Origin: JAJCYX01 sp965243825 | GTDB taxonomy: Bacteria > Chloroflexota > Dehalococcoidia > Lucifugimonadales > Lucifugimonadaceae | Direction of reading: 5' to 3' | Length of the DNA: 64,000 nucleotides | NCBI GenBank assembly: GCA_965243825.1 | Contig: CBDEVT010000001.1 | Coordinates: 682,001 to 746,000, forward strand | In this document: positions 35,839 to 45,089 of the stretch, one piece after another | How positions within the stretch are numbered: position 1 is the stretch's first letter | How the letters are laid out: each line of letters starts with the position of its first letter | Position numbers and translations under genes: made by a program | The notes under the pieces: generated by a model | Seen by the model: only the letters and a program-made list of their open reading frames with translations | What the model was told of the DNA's origin: nothing | Databases searched by the model: none

Positions 35839-37113
35839 ATGCGCCAACTTCACGTAGCGATAGATTCGATCCCTCTCACAGCGAAAGGACGCGCTGTGGT
35901 CGTGTTCGTAGTTGCCACGCTGGCGCTATTTGGACTCTTCGCTGCTCTTGGTGACTCCGGACCAACCGCAGTCTTCTTCTCAGTCTGGGCTGGATTCTTC
36001 ATCGTGTTCGTGCTGTACAAGCTCTCCTACTTTGCTCAGCCGGTTCTGTTGCGGCTTCACGGTGTTGAGGAACCATATGTCGAGCGTCTCAGGAAGACCA
36101 CCGGTAAGCAGCGCTTATTGCCCGGCGCTGAGCCGACGTACCTCAACGTGAAAGATGCCAATTCGGAAGAAGGCGGCATGGAGGCAGAGGACCGAGTGCT
36201 TGGTATTGAATACAACGGATACGCGATCGCCTATCCGCTGGCTGCCATGAGCGTCCGTGAAGTCGCACACGAAGTGCTGGATGGCGTCCACATATTCATG
36301 ACCTGGTGGCCTGTCACCTACTCAGGACGGGCATTTGTTGTCGAGTCCGCTGGCGAAGACGAACCCGAACTCTTCACGATCCGCAAGACGCTCCTGAACT
36401 CTGGAATTCTGGCTGACCATCACGGCAACGAGTTCGTCCAATTTGTCGGCCAGGCTGTCGTGGGGCCGCAAAGAGGGAACGTCCTGCGCCAGATACCGGT
36501 GGTCGCAACCAACTGGCGTGCATGGTCTGCGGCGTTTCCACAAACCGAAGTGATGTCACACGACGGCACACCTGAAACAGATATGTTCGAGCGTTACTAC
36601 ATCACGGATCGCGCTGGCCTGTATCAGCAGTCAGCAAAAGATCGTAGGTGGCACGACAAGGACAATGTGCTGGGTGTTGAGCTGAATGGCGAGGCCCGCA
36701 GCTACCCGTATCCGGCTCTCATCCAGCGGCCACTCATAAATGATGATCTCGGCGGAGAGCCCATTCTCGTTGCACACGAACGACTCAGCGCCACGGCGGT
36801 TGCATTTAGTCGCGTGGTCGATGGCCGGACGCTCACTTTCTCCGGCGAGTCGAGAAACCCGATGCGCCCGGAGCCCGATCCAGACGAGATCGATATTCGC
36901 CGCCGAATCAACTACGAACCATGGTTTCTAACCGACTCACAGACCGGATCTCGATGGCGCGCAGTGAGCGGTGAGTGCGTCTCAGGTGAGTTGAAGGGAA
37001 AACGACTGAACATGTTGCCCGGTCAGACCGGCTTCTGGTTCGCCTGGTCCCGCTTCTATCCAAATGCCGAAGTGCTGGAACCTCCCGCTGGCGATAAGAA
37101 GGCCATCCGGTGA
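35839..37113 (+). CDS. Membrane protein with DUF3179 domain
   Basis: 424 residues with two N-terminal membrane helices (~20-40 and 44-65) instead of a signal peptide, then a DUF3179 domain (VLGIEYNGYAIAYPLAAMS, QTGFWFAWSRFYPNAEVLEPP). Where the lipoprotein paralog at 32228 has SYCTLCGSGI, this one reads TWWPVTYSGRAF, so the Cys pair is lost. It overlaps the mobA start by four bases (GTGA). Function unknown. Confidence 0.82.
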   Translation: MRQLHVAIDSIPLTAKGRAVVVFVVATLALFGLFAALGDSGPTAVFFSVWAGFFIVFVLYKLSYFAQPVLLRLHGVEEPYVERLRKTTGKQRLLPGAEPTYLNVKDANSEEGGMEAEDRVLGIEYNGYAIAYPLAAMSVREVAHEVLDGVHIFMTWWPVTYSGRAFVVESAGEDEPELFTIRKTLLNSGILADHHGNEFVQFVGQAVVGPQRGNVLRQIPVVATNWRAWSAAFPQTEVMSHDGTPETDMFERYYITDRAGLYQQSAKDRRWHDKDNVLGVELNGEARSYPYPALIQRPLINDDLGGEPILVAHERLSATAVAFSRVVDGRTLTFSGESRNPMRPEPDPDEIDIRRRINYEPWFLTDSQTGSRWRAVSGECVSGELKGKRLNMLPGQTGFWFAWSRFYPNAEVLEPPAGDKKAIR

Positions 37114-37805
37114 AGGGCCGACGGCGGAGCGGGGTCACAGGCATTGTTGTGGGCGGAGGCCGCAGCACACGTCTTGGCACGCCCAAGCCCATGATCCAGC
37201 TTGGCGGCAAACTCGTTTTGGCCCGGGTCGCTGACACGCTACGTGAACTGTGTGACGAACTCGTCTTCGTGGCCCGCGAAGAACAGGGAGATCACGCACC
37301 AGACACGGCAATCGCATTGCGGATGCATGTCGTGACGGACACGGCACCATATGAAGGTCCCTTAGCTGCGATTCATGCCGGTTTGACCGCCGCCGTGACA
37401 CCTCTCGCATTTGTAACCGGAGCAGACTACCCGTTCCTTTCACGCAGGCTCATAGAAGCCATGATCGCTGCTTCAATGCAGGTTGGAGATCGACTGGAGA
37501 CCGTGCTGGCCAGAGTACAAGGGCGCCTCAATCCACTTCACGCTGTTCTGGTGGTAGACGATTGGATTGAGCTAATTGCCGAAGCTCTATCACACGGAGA
37601 AAGCTCACCGACACGTCTCTTCGAGGCCTCGTCGGATGACGGCCCGCGTGTCTCGATAATGACTGAAGAGGAGGCCGAACAGCACGATCCGCGGCTGTTG
37701 AGCTTCTTCGATGTCGATACACCAGAACAGCTCAGCATGGCTCGAAGACTGCTGGACCCCAGGCGCGTAAATCTACGAGCCGATATCCGTCGCGGCGGGC
37801 TGTGA
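37110..37805 (+). CDS. MobA-like molybdenum cofactor guanylyltransferase
   Basis: 231 residues of the nucleotidyltransferase fold: GIVVGGGRSTRLGTPKPMIQLGG matches the GGxSxRMGxxK nucleotide site with the conserved Lys, and VTGADYPFLSRR the DxP metal site. MobA adds GMP to molybdopterin. The C-terminus (FFDVDTPEQLSMARRLL) has the DVDTPED-like end of the family. GTG start overlaps the upstream stop. A MocA- or sugar-type transferase role cannot be excluded. Confidence 0.78.
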   Translation: MKGRRRSGVTGIVVGGGRSTRLGTPKPMIQLGGKLVLARVADTLRELCDELVFVAREEQGDHAPDTAIALRMHVVTDTAPYEGPLAAIHAGLTAAVTPLAFVTGADYPFLSRRLIEAMIAASMQVGDRLETVLARVQGRLNPLHAVLVVDDWIELIAEALSHGESSPTRLFEASSDDGPRVSIMTEEEAEQHDPRLLSFFDVDTPEQLSMARRLLDPRRVNLRADIRRGGL

Positions 37806-37807
37806 CC

Positions 37808-40800
37808 TTACTCGTACCTGAGCGCCTCGGACGGGAAGATCTTCGAAGCCTGCCTTGCCGGTATGAGCGTTGTGAGCAGCGACGCGATGATGGCGATAAT
37901 CACGATCACTGACACCGTGGCCCACGGCACGGAATAGCTGAGATTGTCGGTCGTCTCTCGGATGTCGTTGACGATGTTCCAGGAGATCAACGCGCCCAGG
38001 CCAAGGCCTAACGCAGTACCGAGCACTGTCACGAAGACCGACTCGATCAGGAACTGGGTCTGGATCATCTGAGATTTGTAACCGATCGCTCTCATCATGC
38101 CAATCGAGACGCGGCGTTCCACGACGGCCCTGAACGAGAGCACGCCTAGCGCAGCAACGCCAACCACGAGGCCAAGGCCCATGAACGCCTGGAATAGGCG
38201 GCCAAACGCATCATTCTGGGCGATGCCATCTTCAATCTCTTCCAGTGTGTCCGTTGCAAGCATGCTGTTGTCGAGGAACGCAGTTTCCATTGCAGCAGCG
38301 GTTCGGCCAGCGTCAACTCCCGGTGCCAGCTGGAACCTGTAAGTCGTGAATGGCACAGGTTCTTCTGCAATCGCATCGAATACACGAGCACTCATGGTGA
38401 TCGAAACGGGAGACGAGCCGTCAGTCGATTCAAATTGACCGGCAAGAGCGTCAACAGCCCCGATAACCATTCGCTGAACGGTCTCACCCTGGCTACGAGG
38501 CTGCCTGATGCTGACTTCGACGGCCTCAATTACCTCGTCGTCATCCTGGGCTATCCCCTCAATCTCGAATCCACCGCTGTCGAAGTTGAATCCGCCGTCG
38601 CCAGCAGGAACACTCAGGAGGGAATTGGAGACGACAGCAAGGGTCGGATCGTCAGCCAGTCGGTTCCAGATGGCTCTCGCAACGGCCTGCTTGTCGTTGG
38701 TGTCGATGCCATCTGGCAGATAGGCAGGGTCGTAGTGCGACATCTCGAACTGCACGTTCCGCAGGTAGTTGTCGTCAACTCCGCGCACGGGAACATCCAG
38801 GAACCGAATTTCTTCAGCCCCGGCCTGTCGTGCTTCTCCTGGCAAGTCCGTGCTGGACGCAATCAATGTGAAATCTGACGAGTTCAGATTCGGTGAATCT
38901 GCAATCGCCTGTTCTATATCTGTAACAGGCAAGTCGGCACTGGTCTCGGCCCGGATATCAAAGCCACCGGTCGACTTCTCCGGTGTATTGATGATGTCTG
39001 AGCCGAGGTTGTTCAAGATCGAGAACACCATCATCGTGAAGATGACAAGGGCGAACATGGCGACGGTCAAACCCGTTCGGAAACGTGACGAGGTCGGGTA
39101 CGCGATGGCCGGTTTCAGGATCGGCCGCAGCGAGCGGTTACGCCCGAACGTCGCCTGCATGGCGTTCGTGATCAGATCAGCGTTGTACATGACCAGCCAG
39201 ACGGCGGACGCAACCATCCAGACACCGGAGACGATGAACATCTCGATACCACCGCTCAAGACGCCGGTTATGCCTTCCAGCGCGCTGAACGGCAATGCCC
39301 AGAATATGAGCACAAGCGCACCCATCAATGTGAAGCCGAGCCTGTCGGACACCTCTCGCCGCATTCCGTTGCGATAAGTGATCCAACGCACGAACTGCCC
39401 AACACCAACCAGGAAGATGCTGGTGAGGATCGTGAACAGGAACGCCGATGAGGCATTGATCCCACTTATCGCACCAAGCAACCCGATAACGATCTGCGGG
39501 ATTCCCGTCCCGTACCACGGGCTGATGAACTTCCAGAGAGACAGGAAGATGTTCACGAGCCAGGGGAGGATCAACAGGTATGAGAAGAATATCGCGATGT
39601 CCCTGCCGACAGTCAGGTCTTTCCGGCTCTGTGTCGCAAGCCTGTACAGCTGCCAGAGCGGAGAGATAAGCGCCTTGCCGATGTTCAGAAGCCGCTGCTT
39701 AATCGGCAAGGACTCCGATGGCACAAGTTCAGCCGGGAGGCCGCGAATGGCTACCACGATGTTGAGCTTGCTAACGCGGTAGGCAGAGATCCCGACGGTG
39801 ATTAGCGTGAGCAGCAGACCCAACGAGAATCCGGCAATCACGGACGTCACAGTGATACTGAAAGTGAACGAGAATCCTGCGTCATCCGCTCCGATTGCAT
39901 TAGCCAACAGGGCAACCAGACCGCGCGAAGCCGCCAGACCAATGATCGTACCGACTATCGCAGCGCCGACTGAATAAGCGACACCTTCGAATGTGAACAT
40001 CTGGACAAGGTGTCGACGCTTCGTGCCAACGGCGCGGGCGATTCCCATCTCGTTTGAACGCTCAGCAGCGAGGAGCACAAACACGAGGAAGATCAGCAAC
40101 AGTCCGACAATGATCGAGAAAGAGCCAAAGATCGAGAAGAAGGTCACGAAGATGTTGCCGAAGAACTCGGCGATCTCGAGACCGTCCTGCTTTATCTCAT
40201 CTACGCCGAGAAGCTCCACCTGGATAAACAGGAAGGTCAACGGCAAGACTCGTTCGGAAAGCCCTGCAGCTTCTACCGCGGCAACCACCTGACCAGAAAC
40301 CTGGGATTTGGCGACAAGAGCTCGGAACCTGTCTGCCCCCGACTCGCCAGAGCGAAGCAATCCCAGCAACTCATTCAGGTCGTCTTCAGTACCGGCGTTG
40401 ATCGAATTGCCAGGGTTTTCTTCGATGCGCGTTTCAATCGCTGCGATTACTTCGGGTTCGCTCAATGAACCGAATAGCAGGTTAGCGACTTCTGGGTCTG
40501 TGAACTCGACCCTGAGCTTCTCCGCCACTTCGTCGGACAGGGTCTCAGAACCGGCGCGGCCGGAGTCAAGTGAGATGTCTATACGATTAACTTCGCCTTC
40601 CCGGTCCATGATCCGCTGCATCTCAGACAAAGAAAGAATGAGGCGGTCGTCATTTGCAGGAAGGCCTCCATCGCGCACAACCGCTCGAAGCGTGAAGTCA
40701 TGACGACCGGTCGGCGTGACCAGAGTCAGAGAATCTCCAGCCTGCGCATCAATCTCATCGGCTGCTGTCTCGTTGATCAGCGCTTCACTGCTTCCGAGTG

Positions 40801-41341
40801 ATGCAATGGTGACAGTCTCGCCAGTGGTTGCTCGAATCTCGCCAAATCCGGTCGTCCTGTCCGGGTCAAAGCCGACGACGTTCATTCGAGCTTCAGTCAA
40901 CTGAGTCCGGTTGTTCAAAACCGGCAACGTTTCCCGAATCTGCGGCAGCACACCATCGATTCGCGGCTGGTCCGCAGCAACAGCAAGCACAGCCTTTTGA
41001 GCTTCAGAATCGATGTAGTTGTCTGCGACGATATCTCCGGGATTTACCGCAGATCTCACGCGTATATCGGTCTCACCCAGCGCATCGAGAACGGTGCCTC
41101 GGATCGAACCAGCAACGGTGTCACCGATAGCCAGGGATGCGGCGATGATCGTCGTCGACAACATCAGCCCGAAGACGATCAGGGTGGTCTGAGCAGGCCT
41201 GCGTGGAATGTTACGCAGCGCGAGCTTCACGAGAATGCGGTTGCGCATGGCGAGGAACGCGACCACAAGAAGTGAAACGATCAACAACAGCGCTAGCACG
41301 GTGGCCAGCACTTGCATATCGAGTCCGAAGAACTCCTTCAT
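37808..41341 (-). CDS. Large ABC transporter permease with two FtsX domains
   Basis: 1177 residues, well above the ~400 of single MacB/LolC permeases. An N-terminal helix precedes LVKLALRNIPRRPAQTTLIV, the usual start; a periplasmic-type domain (~70-390), a first FtsX block (~395-545, NEMGIARAVGTKRRHLVQMF), a middle helix cluster (~590-760), a second extracytoplasmic domain and a C-terminal FtsX block (SIGMMRAIGYKSQMIQTQF). Probably exports or extracts lipids, peptides or lipoproteins. Start overlaps the ATPase stop by one base. Confidence 0.85.
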   Translation of the reverse strand: MKEFFGLDMQVLATVLALLLIVSLLVVAFLAMRNRILVKLALRNIPRRPAQTTLIVFGLMLSTTIIAASLAIGDTVAGSIRGTVLDALGETDIRVRSAVNPGDIVADNYIDSEAQKAVLAVAADQPRIDGVLPQIRETLPVLNNRTQLTEARMNVVGFDPDRTTGFGEIRATTGETVTIASLGSSEALINETAADEIDAQAGDSLTLVTPTGRHDFTLRAVVRDGGLPANDDRLILSLSEMQRIMDREGEVNRIDISLDSGRAGSETLSDEVAEKLRVEFTDPEVANLLFGSLSEPEVIAAIETRIEENPGNSINAGTEDDLNELLGLLRSGESGADRFRALVAKSQVSGQVVAAVEAAGLSERVLPLTFLFIQVELLGVDEIKQDGLEIAEFFGNIFVTFFSIFGSFSIIVGLLLIFLVFVLLAAERSNEMGIARAVGTKRRHLVQMFTFEGVAYSVGAAIVGTIIGLAASRGLVALLANAIGADDAGFSFTFSITVTSVIAGFSLGLLLTLITVGISAYRVSKLNIVVAIRGLPAELVPSESLPIKQRLLNIGKALISPLWQLYRLATQSRKDLTVGRDIAIFFSYLLILPWLVNIFLSLWKFISPWYGTGIPQIVIGLLGAISGINASSAFLFTILTSIFLVGVGQFVRWITYRNGMRREVSDRLGFTLMGALVLIFWALPFSALEGITGVLSGGIEMFIVSGVWMVASAVWLVMYNADLITNAMQATFGRNRSLRPILKPAIAYPTSSRFRTGLTVAMFALVIFTMMVFSILNNLGSDIINTPEKSTGGFDIRAETSADLPVTDIEQAIADSPNLNSSDFTLIASSTDLPGEARQAGAEEIRFLDVPVRGVDDNYLRNVQFEMSHYDPAYLPDGIDTNDKQAVARAIWNRLADDPTLAVVSNSLLSVPAGDGGFNFDSGGFEIEGIAQDDDEVIEAVEVSIRQPRSQGETVQRMVIGAVDALAGQFESTDGSSPVSITMSARVFDAIAEEPVPFTTYRFQLAPGVDAGRTAAAMETAFLDNSMLATDTLEEIEDGIAQNDAFGRLFQAFMGLGLVVGVAALGVLSFRAVVERRVSIGMMRAIGYKSQMIQTQFLIESVFVTVLGTALGLGLGALISWNIVNDIRETTDNLSYSVPWATVSVIVIIAIIASLLTTLIPARQASKIFPSEALRYE

Positions 41342-42060
41342 TAGACCGTCGCACCCGGAGCGGCGGCGCCGGTGCCGGCCCTCTCGCTCTCGATTTCACC
41401 GTCACGCATGAACACAATGCGGTCTGCTAGCTCACCGACCTCGAGGCCGTGAGTGACGATCACGAATGTCTGACCTTGCTCTTTGTTCATGCGAGTGAGC
41501 AAGTTCATGATGTCGGCACTGTTTTCAGAGTCCAGGTTTCCAGTGGGTTCATCTGCCCAGACGATCGCAGGGTCATTAGCAAGTGCGCGCGCTATGGCGA
41601 CTCGCTGGGCCTGGCCACCGGATAGCTCCGCTGGCGTGTGACCACCGCGGTCAGCCAGTCCAACCTGATCAAGCTTCTCCATGGCGATGCCTTTCGCCTT
41701 TGAGCTGCTGACCCCGGCAAGCACCAGTGGTAACTCGACGTTTTCTCGTGCACTGAGAACAGGCAGGAGATTAAACGACTGGAAAACGAACCCCATAAAA
41801 CGGGCCCGGTACTCGCTGAGGGCGTTGTCAGACATGCCTGAGAGGGACTGCGAGTTGATCTTGATATCACCGGAGTCGATACCGTCGAGTCCGGAGAGGC
41901 AGTTAAGCAGGGTGGTTTTGCCGGAACCCGAGGGCCCCATAACAGCAACCATTTCGCCTGCAGCAACGTTCAGGTTAATGCCCTTCAGTGCCTCTACTTC
42001 GACGTCCCTGGAACGGTACGTCTTGATAACGTTATCTGCCTGGATTATCGGCTCAGCCAT
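41341..42060 (-). CDS. ABC transporter ATP-binding protein (LolD/MacB type)
   Basis: 239 residues with Walker A GPSGSGKTTLLN, the Q loop QSFNLL, ABC signature LSGGQAQRVAIARALA and Walker B IVWADEPTGNLD, the hallmark of the MacB/LolD group. The C-terminus ends in a Gly/Ala-rich tail. First gene of the two-gene unit with the FtsX permease. A 17-nt palindrome lies 32 bases upstream of its start. Confidence 0.92.
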   Translation of the reverse strand: MAEPIIQADNVIKTYRSRDVEVEALKGINLNVAAGEMVAVMGPSGSGKTTLLNCLSGLDGIDSGDIKINSQSLSGMSDNALSEYRARFMGFVFQSFNLLPVLSARENVELPLVLAGVSSSKAKGIAMEKLDQVGLADRGGHTPAELSGGQAQRVAIARALANDPAIVWADEPTGNLDSENSADIMNLLTRMNKEQGQTFVIVTHGLEVGELADRIVFMRDGEIESERAGTGAAAPGATV

Positions 42061-42091
42061 CGCCCTCTGCTTCCGCTATGGGATGTCCATT

Positions 42092-42108
42092 GGTTTGGTG
42101 ACCAAACC
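42092..42108. promoter_or_regulatory. 17-nt palindrome GGTTTGGT-G-ACCAAACC upstream of the ABC unit
   Basis: Perfect eight-base arms around a single G, at 32 bases upstream of the ABC ATPase start and about 160 bases upstream of cobO on the other strand. The position fits an operator for a TetR- or PadR-like repressor of the transporter. No regulator gene adjoins. Not followed by a T tract, so not a terminator. Confidence 0.5.
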
Positions 42109-42271
42109 TCTTAATGATCGCACAGTACGCGACCATATTCTGCAATCCTGAAGAATTCTTTAAGCCATTCTCCGTTGCGAACTACGATTTTCGTCGGGCG
42201 CATCAGGAGATCGATTGACCGTCTTATTAGTCGTCCTAGATTCGTGAGAACTCACTAAAAGGAGCAACCAG

Positions 42272-42820
42272 TTGCCGCCCAAAAAACGACTTCCGAAGAA
42301 ACACAAGGGTCTTGTGATCATCAACACTGGCAACGGGAAAGGCAAAAGCACGGCCGCATTCGGAATGTTGCTGAGGGCCTGGGGGCGCGACATGAATGTC
42401 GCCGCTCTGCAGTTCATCAAAAGCCAGACGAGCAAGTACGGCGAACATATGGCACTTGCGAAGATGGGCGTCGAGGTTATCCCCGCTGGGAGAGGTTTCA
42501 CCTGGACCTCGCACGACCTGGATGTTGATGCAGAGCGTGCTAAACATGGCTGGAAGACAGCGTCTGAAATGATCTTGTCCGGCGACTACGACGTCTTCAT
42601 GCTCGACGAGATCACATATCCGATTCGCTATGGCTGGATCGAGGTCTCTGACGTGATCGATACGCTGAGCAAGCGACCCGAGAATATGCACGTAATTCTC
42701 ACCGGCAGAAACGCCCAGAAAGAGCTGATCGAATTCGCCGATCTTGTCTCGGAGATGCGGGCGATCAAACACCCGTACGAGGAGCAAGGTGTGACTGCCC
42801 AGAAAGGCGTGGAGTTTTAG
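42272..42820 (+). CDS. cobO: Cob(I)yrinic acid a,c-diamide adenosyltransferase (CobO/BtuR type)
   Basis: 182 residues of the CobA/CobO/BtuR family that adenosylates reduced corrinoids. The P-loop NTGNGKGKSTAAFG near residue 18 is diagnostic; VAALQFIKS, GRGFTW, VFMLDEITYPIRYGW and ILTGRNAQKEL follow. Start TTG 42272 has AAAGGAG seven bases before. Seventeen bases precede cobQ. Confidence 0.93.
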   Translation: MPPKKRLPKKHKGLVIINTGNGKGKSTAAFGMLLRAWGRDMNVAALQFIKSQTSKYGEHMALAKMGVEVIPAGRGFTWTSHDLDVDAERAKHGWKTASEMILSGDYDVFMLDEITYPIRYGWIEVSDVIDTLSKRPENMHVILTGRNAQKELIEFADLVSEMRAIKHPYEEQGVTAQKGVEF

Positions 42821-42836
42821 TCGTTCGTCACTTTTT

Positions 42837-44384
42837 GTGGTGAATCAGCCAGGCCGCGCAATGGGATACCAGAAGCACATGCCAGCAAAAACACTGATGG
42901 TGCTCGGGACGGGTTCGTCAGTAGGAAAGAGTGCCCTTACCGCCGCCCTGTGCCGGATCTTTCTACAGGACGGAGTTCATGTGGCACCGTTCAAAGCGCA
43001 GAACATGTCGAACAACGCCTTCGTGACCCCAGATGGACTGGAACTAGGACGTTCACAGGCGGTACAGGCGGCTGCAGCCGGAGTGGAGCCATCTGCCGAC
43101 ATGAACCCTATCCTGCTTAAGCCCGAGGGTGACGGCCGCTCCCAGGTGGTCCTCAACGGCAAGTCCGCAGGCAGCTTCAAAGCCCGGAGCTACTACGAAG
43201 GACGCGAGAGGCTCTGGGAGTCGGTTAAGGCGGCGCTGGGGCGACTACGGGCCGAGTATGAGCTGGTGGTGATGGAGGGTGCAGGGTCACCTGCAGAGGT
43301 CAACCTGCGGGACCGCGACATCGTAAACATGGAGATCGCTCTTCATACGAATTCACCTGTGCTGCTCGTGGGCGATATCGACCGAGGCGGCGTCTTCGCC
43401 TCACTGCTGGGAACCCTTGAACTTCTGAGACCTGATGAGCGATCGCTGGTTAAGGGACTGATCATCAACCGTTTTCGAGGCGATAGGTCACTTCTGGAAC
43501 CGCTTCCTCAAATGATTGCTGAGCGAACAGGTGTGCCGGTCCTAGGAGTGGTTCCAATGGTTCCTGACCTGCAGATACGTGAAGAAGATGGGATGTCACT
43601 TGATCGTGAACTGGCGCTGAGGTCCGGAGGTTCAGTGAAGGCGGCGGTAATCAGGCTGCCACGGATCTCAAACTTCGACGACTTCGACCCGCTTGCACGC
43701 GCCGGAGTCAGTGTCAGATTCGTCACCGACCCTCGTGAGCTAGATGAGGCAAATATCGTGATCATTCCAGGCACCAAGCACACCATCGCCGATCTGAGGT
43801 GGATGAAGTCTCGGGGACTGGACGCAGCGGTACGTGCTGCCGCGAAACGCGGAGCCTCGACCATCGGGATATGTGGCGGGTATCAGATGCTCGGCGAGCA
43901 GCTTAACGACCCTACTGGCGCAGATGGCGGAGAGCCGGACGCTGAGGACGGGCTCGGGTTGCTCCCTGTTGACACCATCTTTGGCCAGGACAAGATAACG
44001 CGTCGAGTCAGGTTCCATACGAATCCCGGTTCAGCGCTCGGCGGCGGTGTCAGTGGAACCGGTTACGAGATACACACAGGTGAAACGACCAGCATCGAAT
44101 CGAAGGAAGCAAATTCGCTTTTGACACTCGATCGTGGAGACGGCGTTCAGCGCCCGGACGGAACAGCTTCGAGAGACGGGATCGTGTTCGGCTGCTATGT
44201 GCATGGGTTATTCGACTCTCCGGGGACGTTGCAAAATCTGCTGAATGGTGTGGCCAGGACACAGGGCATCGAAGCTCCAACCGTTCGGCCTTTTTCGATG
44301 GATGCTGAGTACGATCGCCTGGCAAGCGTGGTCAGAGATTCGATCGACATGAATGCCATTCGTGAGATGGTGGGCTTCGATTAG
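42837..44384 (+). CDS. cobQ: Cobyric acid synthase
   Basis: Glutamine-dependent amidase that amidates adenosyl-cobyrinic acid a,c-diamide at four positions. Seen: the ATP site VLGTGSSVGKSALTAALC, PFKAQNMSNNAF, ILLVGDIDRGGVFASLLGTL and the GATase domain with GICGGYQMLG (Cys nucleophile) and YVHGLFDS (His). Up to 515 residues with GTG 42837; ATG 42861 or 42879 (501 residues) are also possible and fit the family start better, with no clear ribosome site at any. Follows cobO. Confidence 0.92.
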   Translation: MVNQPGRAMGYQKHMPAKTLMVLGTGSSVGKSALTAALCRIFLQDGVHVAPFKAQNMSNNAFVTPDGLELGRSQAVQAAAAGVEPSADMNPILLKPEGDGRSQVVLNGKSAGSFKARSYYEGRERLWESVKAALGRLRAEYELVVMEGAGSPAEVNLRDRDIVNMEIALHTNSPVLLVGDIDRGGVFASLLGTLELLRPDERSLVKGLIINRFRGDRSLLEPLPQMIAERTGVPVLGVVPMVPDLQIREEDGMSLDRELALRSGGSVKAAVIRLPRISNFDDFDPLARAGVSVRFVTDPRELDEANIVIIPGTKHTIADLRWMKSRGLDAAVRAAAKRGASTIGICGGYQMLGEQLNDPTGADGGEPDAEDGLGLLPVDTIFGQDKITRRVRFHTNPGSALGGGVSGTGYEIHTGETTSIESKEANSLLTLDRGDGVQRPDGTASRDGIVFGCYVHGLFDSPGTLQNLLNGVARTQGIEAPTVRPFSMDAEYDRLASVVRDSIDMNAIREMVGFD

Positions 44385-44499
44385 TCTCAGAAAGACCTCG
44401 ATGTACTCAGGCGAACGGCAGCGCCGAATTGATCGTCCGAACGTAGTACGATAAAGATTCGCGTACTACAGTTGAAACTCACAGGTTGGCGGTAGCTAA

Positions 44500-44697
44500 A
44501 TGAAAAATCTGCGAAACGACTTCACAGATCAGATGGTCATCTTGTTGGCGATCCTTGTGCCGTCGCTGATTGGATCGGCAATCGAAGGAGTCGGCGGCTT
44601 TTTCATCGGCGTCGTAATCGCCATTCCCATCACCATCGGCGTCATCCGTTACGTCGAGGGCACGTTCCCGGGCATGAAAAGCGGCACTAGCCGCTGA
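44500..44697 (+). CDS. Small two-helix membrane protein
   Basis: 65 residues with two hydrophobic helices (MVILLAILVPSLIGSAI and FIGVVIAIPITIGVI) and a basic C-terminal tail. ATG 44500 has only GGCGG nine bases before. No family recognised. Similar in size to the small protein at 23983. It lies 115 bases after cobQ. Confidence 0.6.
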   Translation: MKNLRNDFTDQMVILLAILVPSLIGSAIEGVGGFFIGVVIAIPITIGVIRYVEGTFPGMKSGTSR

Positions 44698-44838
44698 TCC
44701 AAGGCCTCCGCTCCTAGTTCAACTCAATCTCAGCAAGATCGCCCGTTTCGCGGTAGAATTATAGGGTTGCACTGCAATTCAGTTGATCGATCTTGCGGTT
44801 GCAGCGTTGGCGATTAGACGAGTTAAAGAGAGCATTTC

Positions 44839-45066
44839 ATGGCCAAGGCTTCCTCCGCTTCCGAAGACACCACTGCAACTACCGACGAAGCGGACAACGG
44901 CTGCACGCACCACTGGGTGATTGAGCCGCCGAACGGAGCTGTGAGCAAAGGCAAGTGCAAGCGCTGCGGCGTCCACCAGGAGTTCCGTAACTCGTTCGAA
45001 TACTCGTCCTGGTACGGAACAAAGTCACCGAACGCCAACGCTAAAAAGCAGCCGGCTAAGAAGTAA
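44839..45066 (+). CDS. Small zinc-ribbon-like protein
   Basis: 75 residues. A four-ligand metal motif is visible: CTHHWVIEP then GKCKRCGVHQEF, i.e. C-x-H-H with C-x-x-C, flanked by a Ser/Thr/Glu-rich N-terminus and a Lys-rich C-terminus. Its function is unknown; it might bind RNA or act as a ribosome- or transcription-associated factor (speculative). ATG 44839 has GAGAGC, five bases before. Confidence 0.65.
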   Translation: MAKASSASEDTTATTDEADNGCTHHWVIEPPNGAVSKGKCKRCGVHQEFRNSFEYSSWYGTKSPNANAKKQPAKK

Positions 45067-45089
45067 AGCCTTAGCCAATTTGGTCTGGA

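Noticed and set aside
42061..42271. Cobalamin riboswitch upstream of cobO
   Set aside because: No B12-box (GCCACTG-like) sequence seen in the 200-base gap.
42236..42787. 183-codon minus-strand frame opposite cobO
   Set aside because: Lies entirely on a well supported cobO with a strong ribosome site; no family features in the translation.
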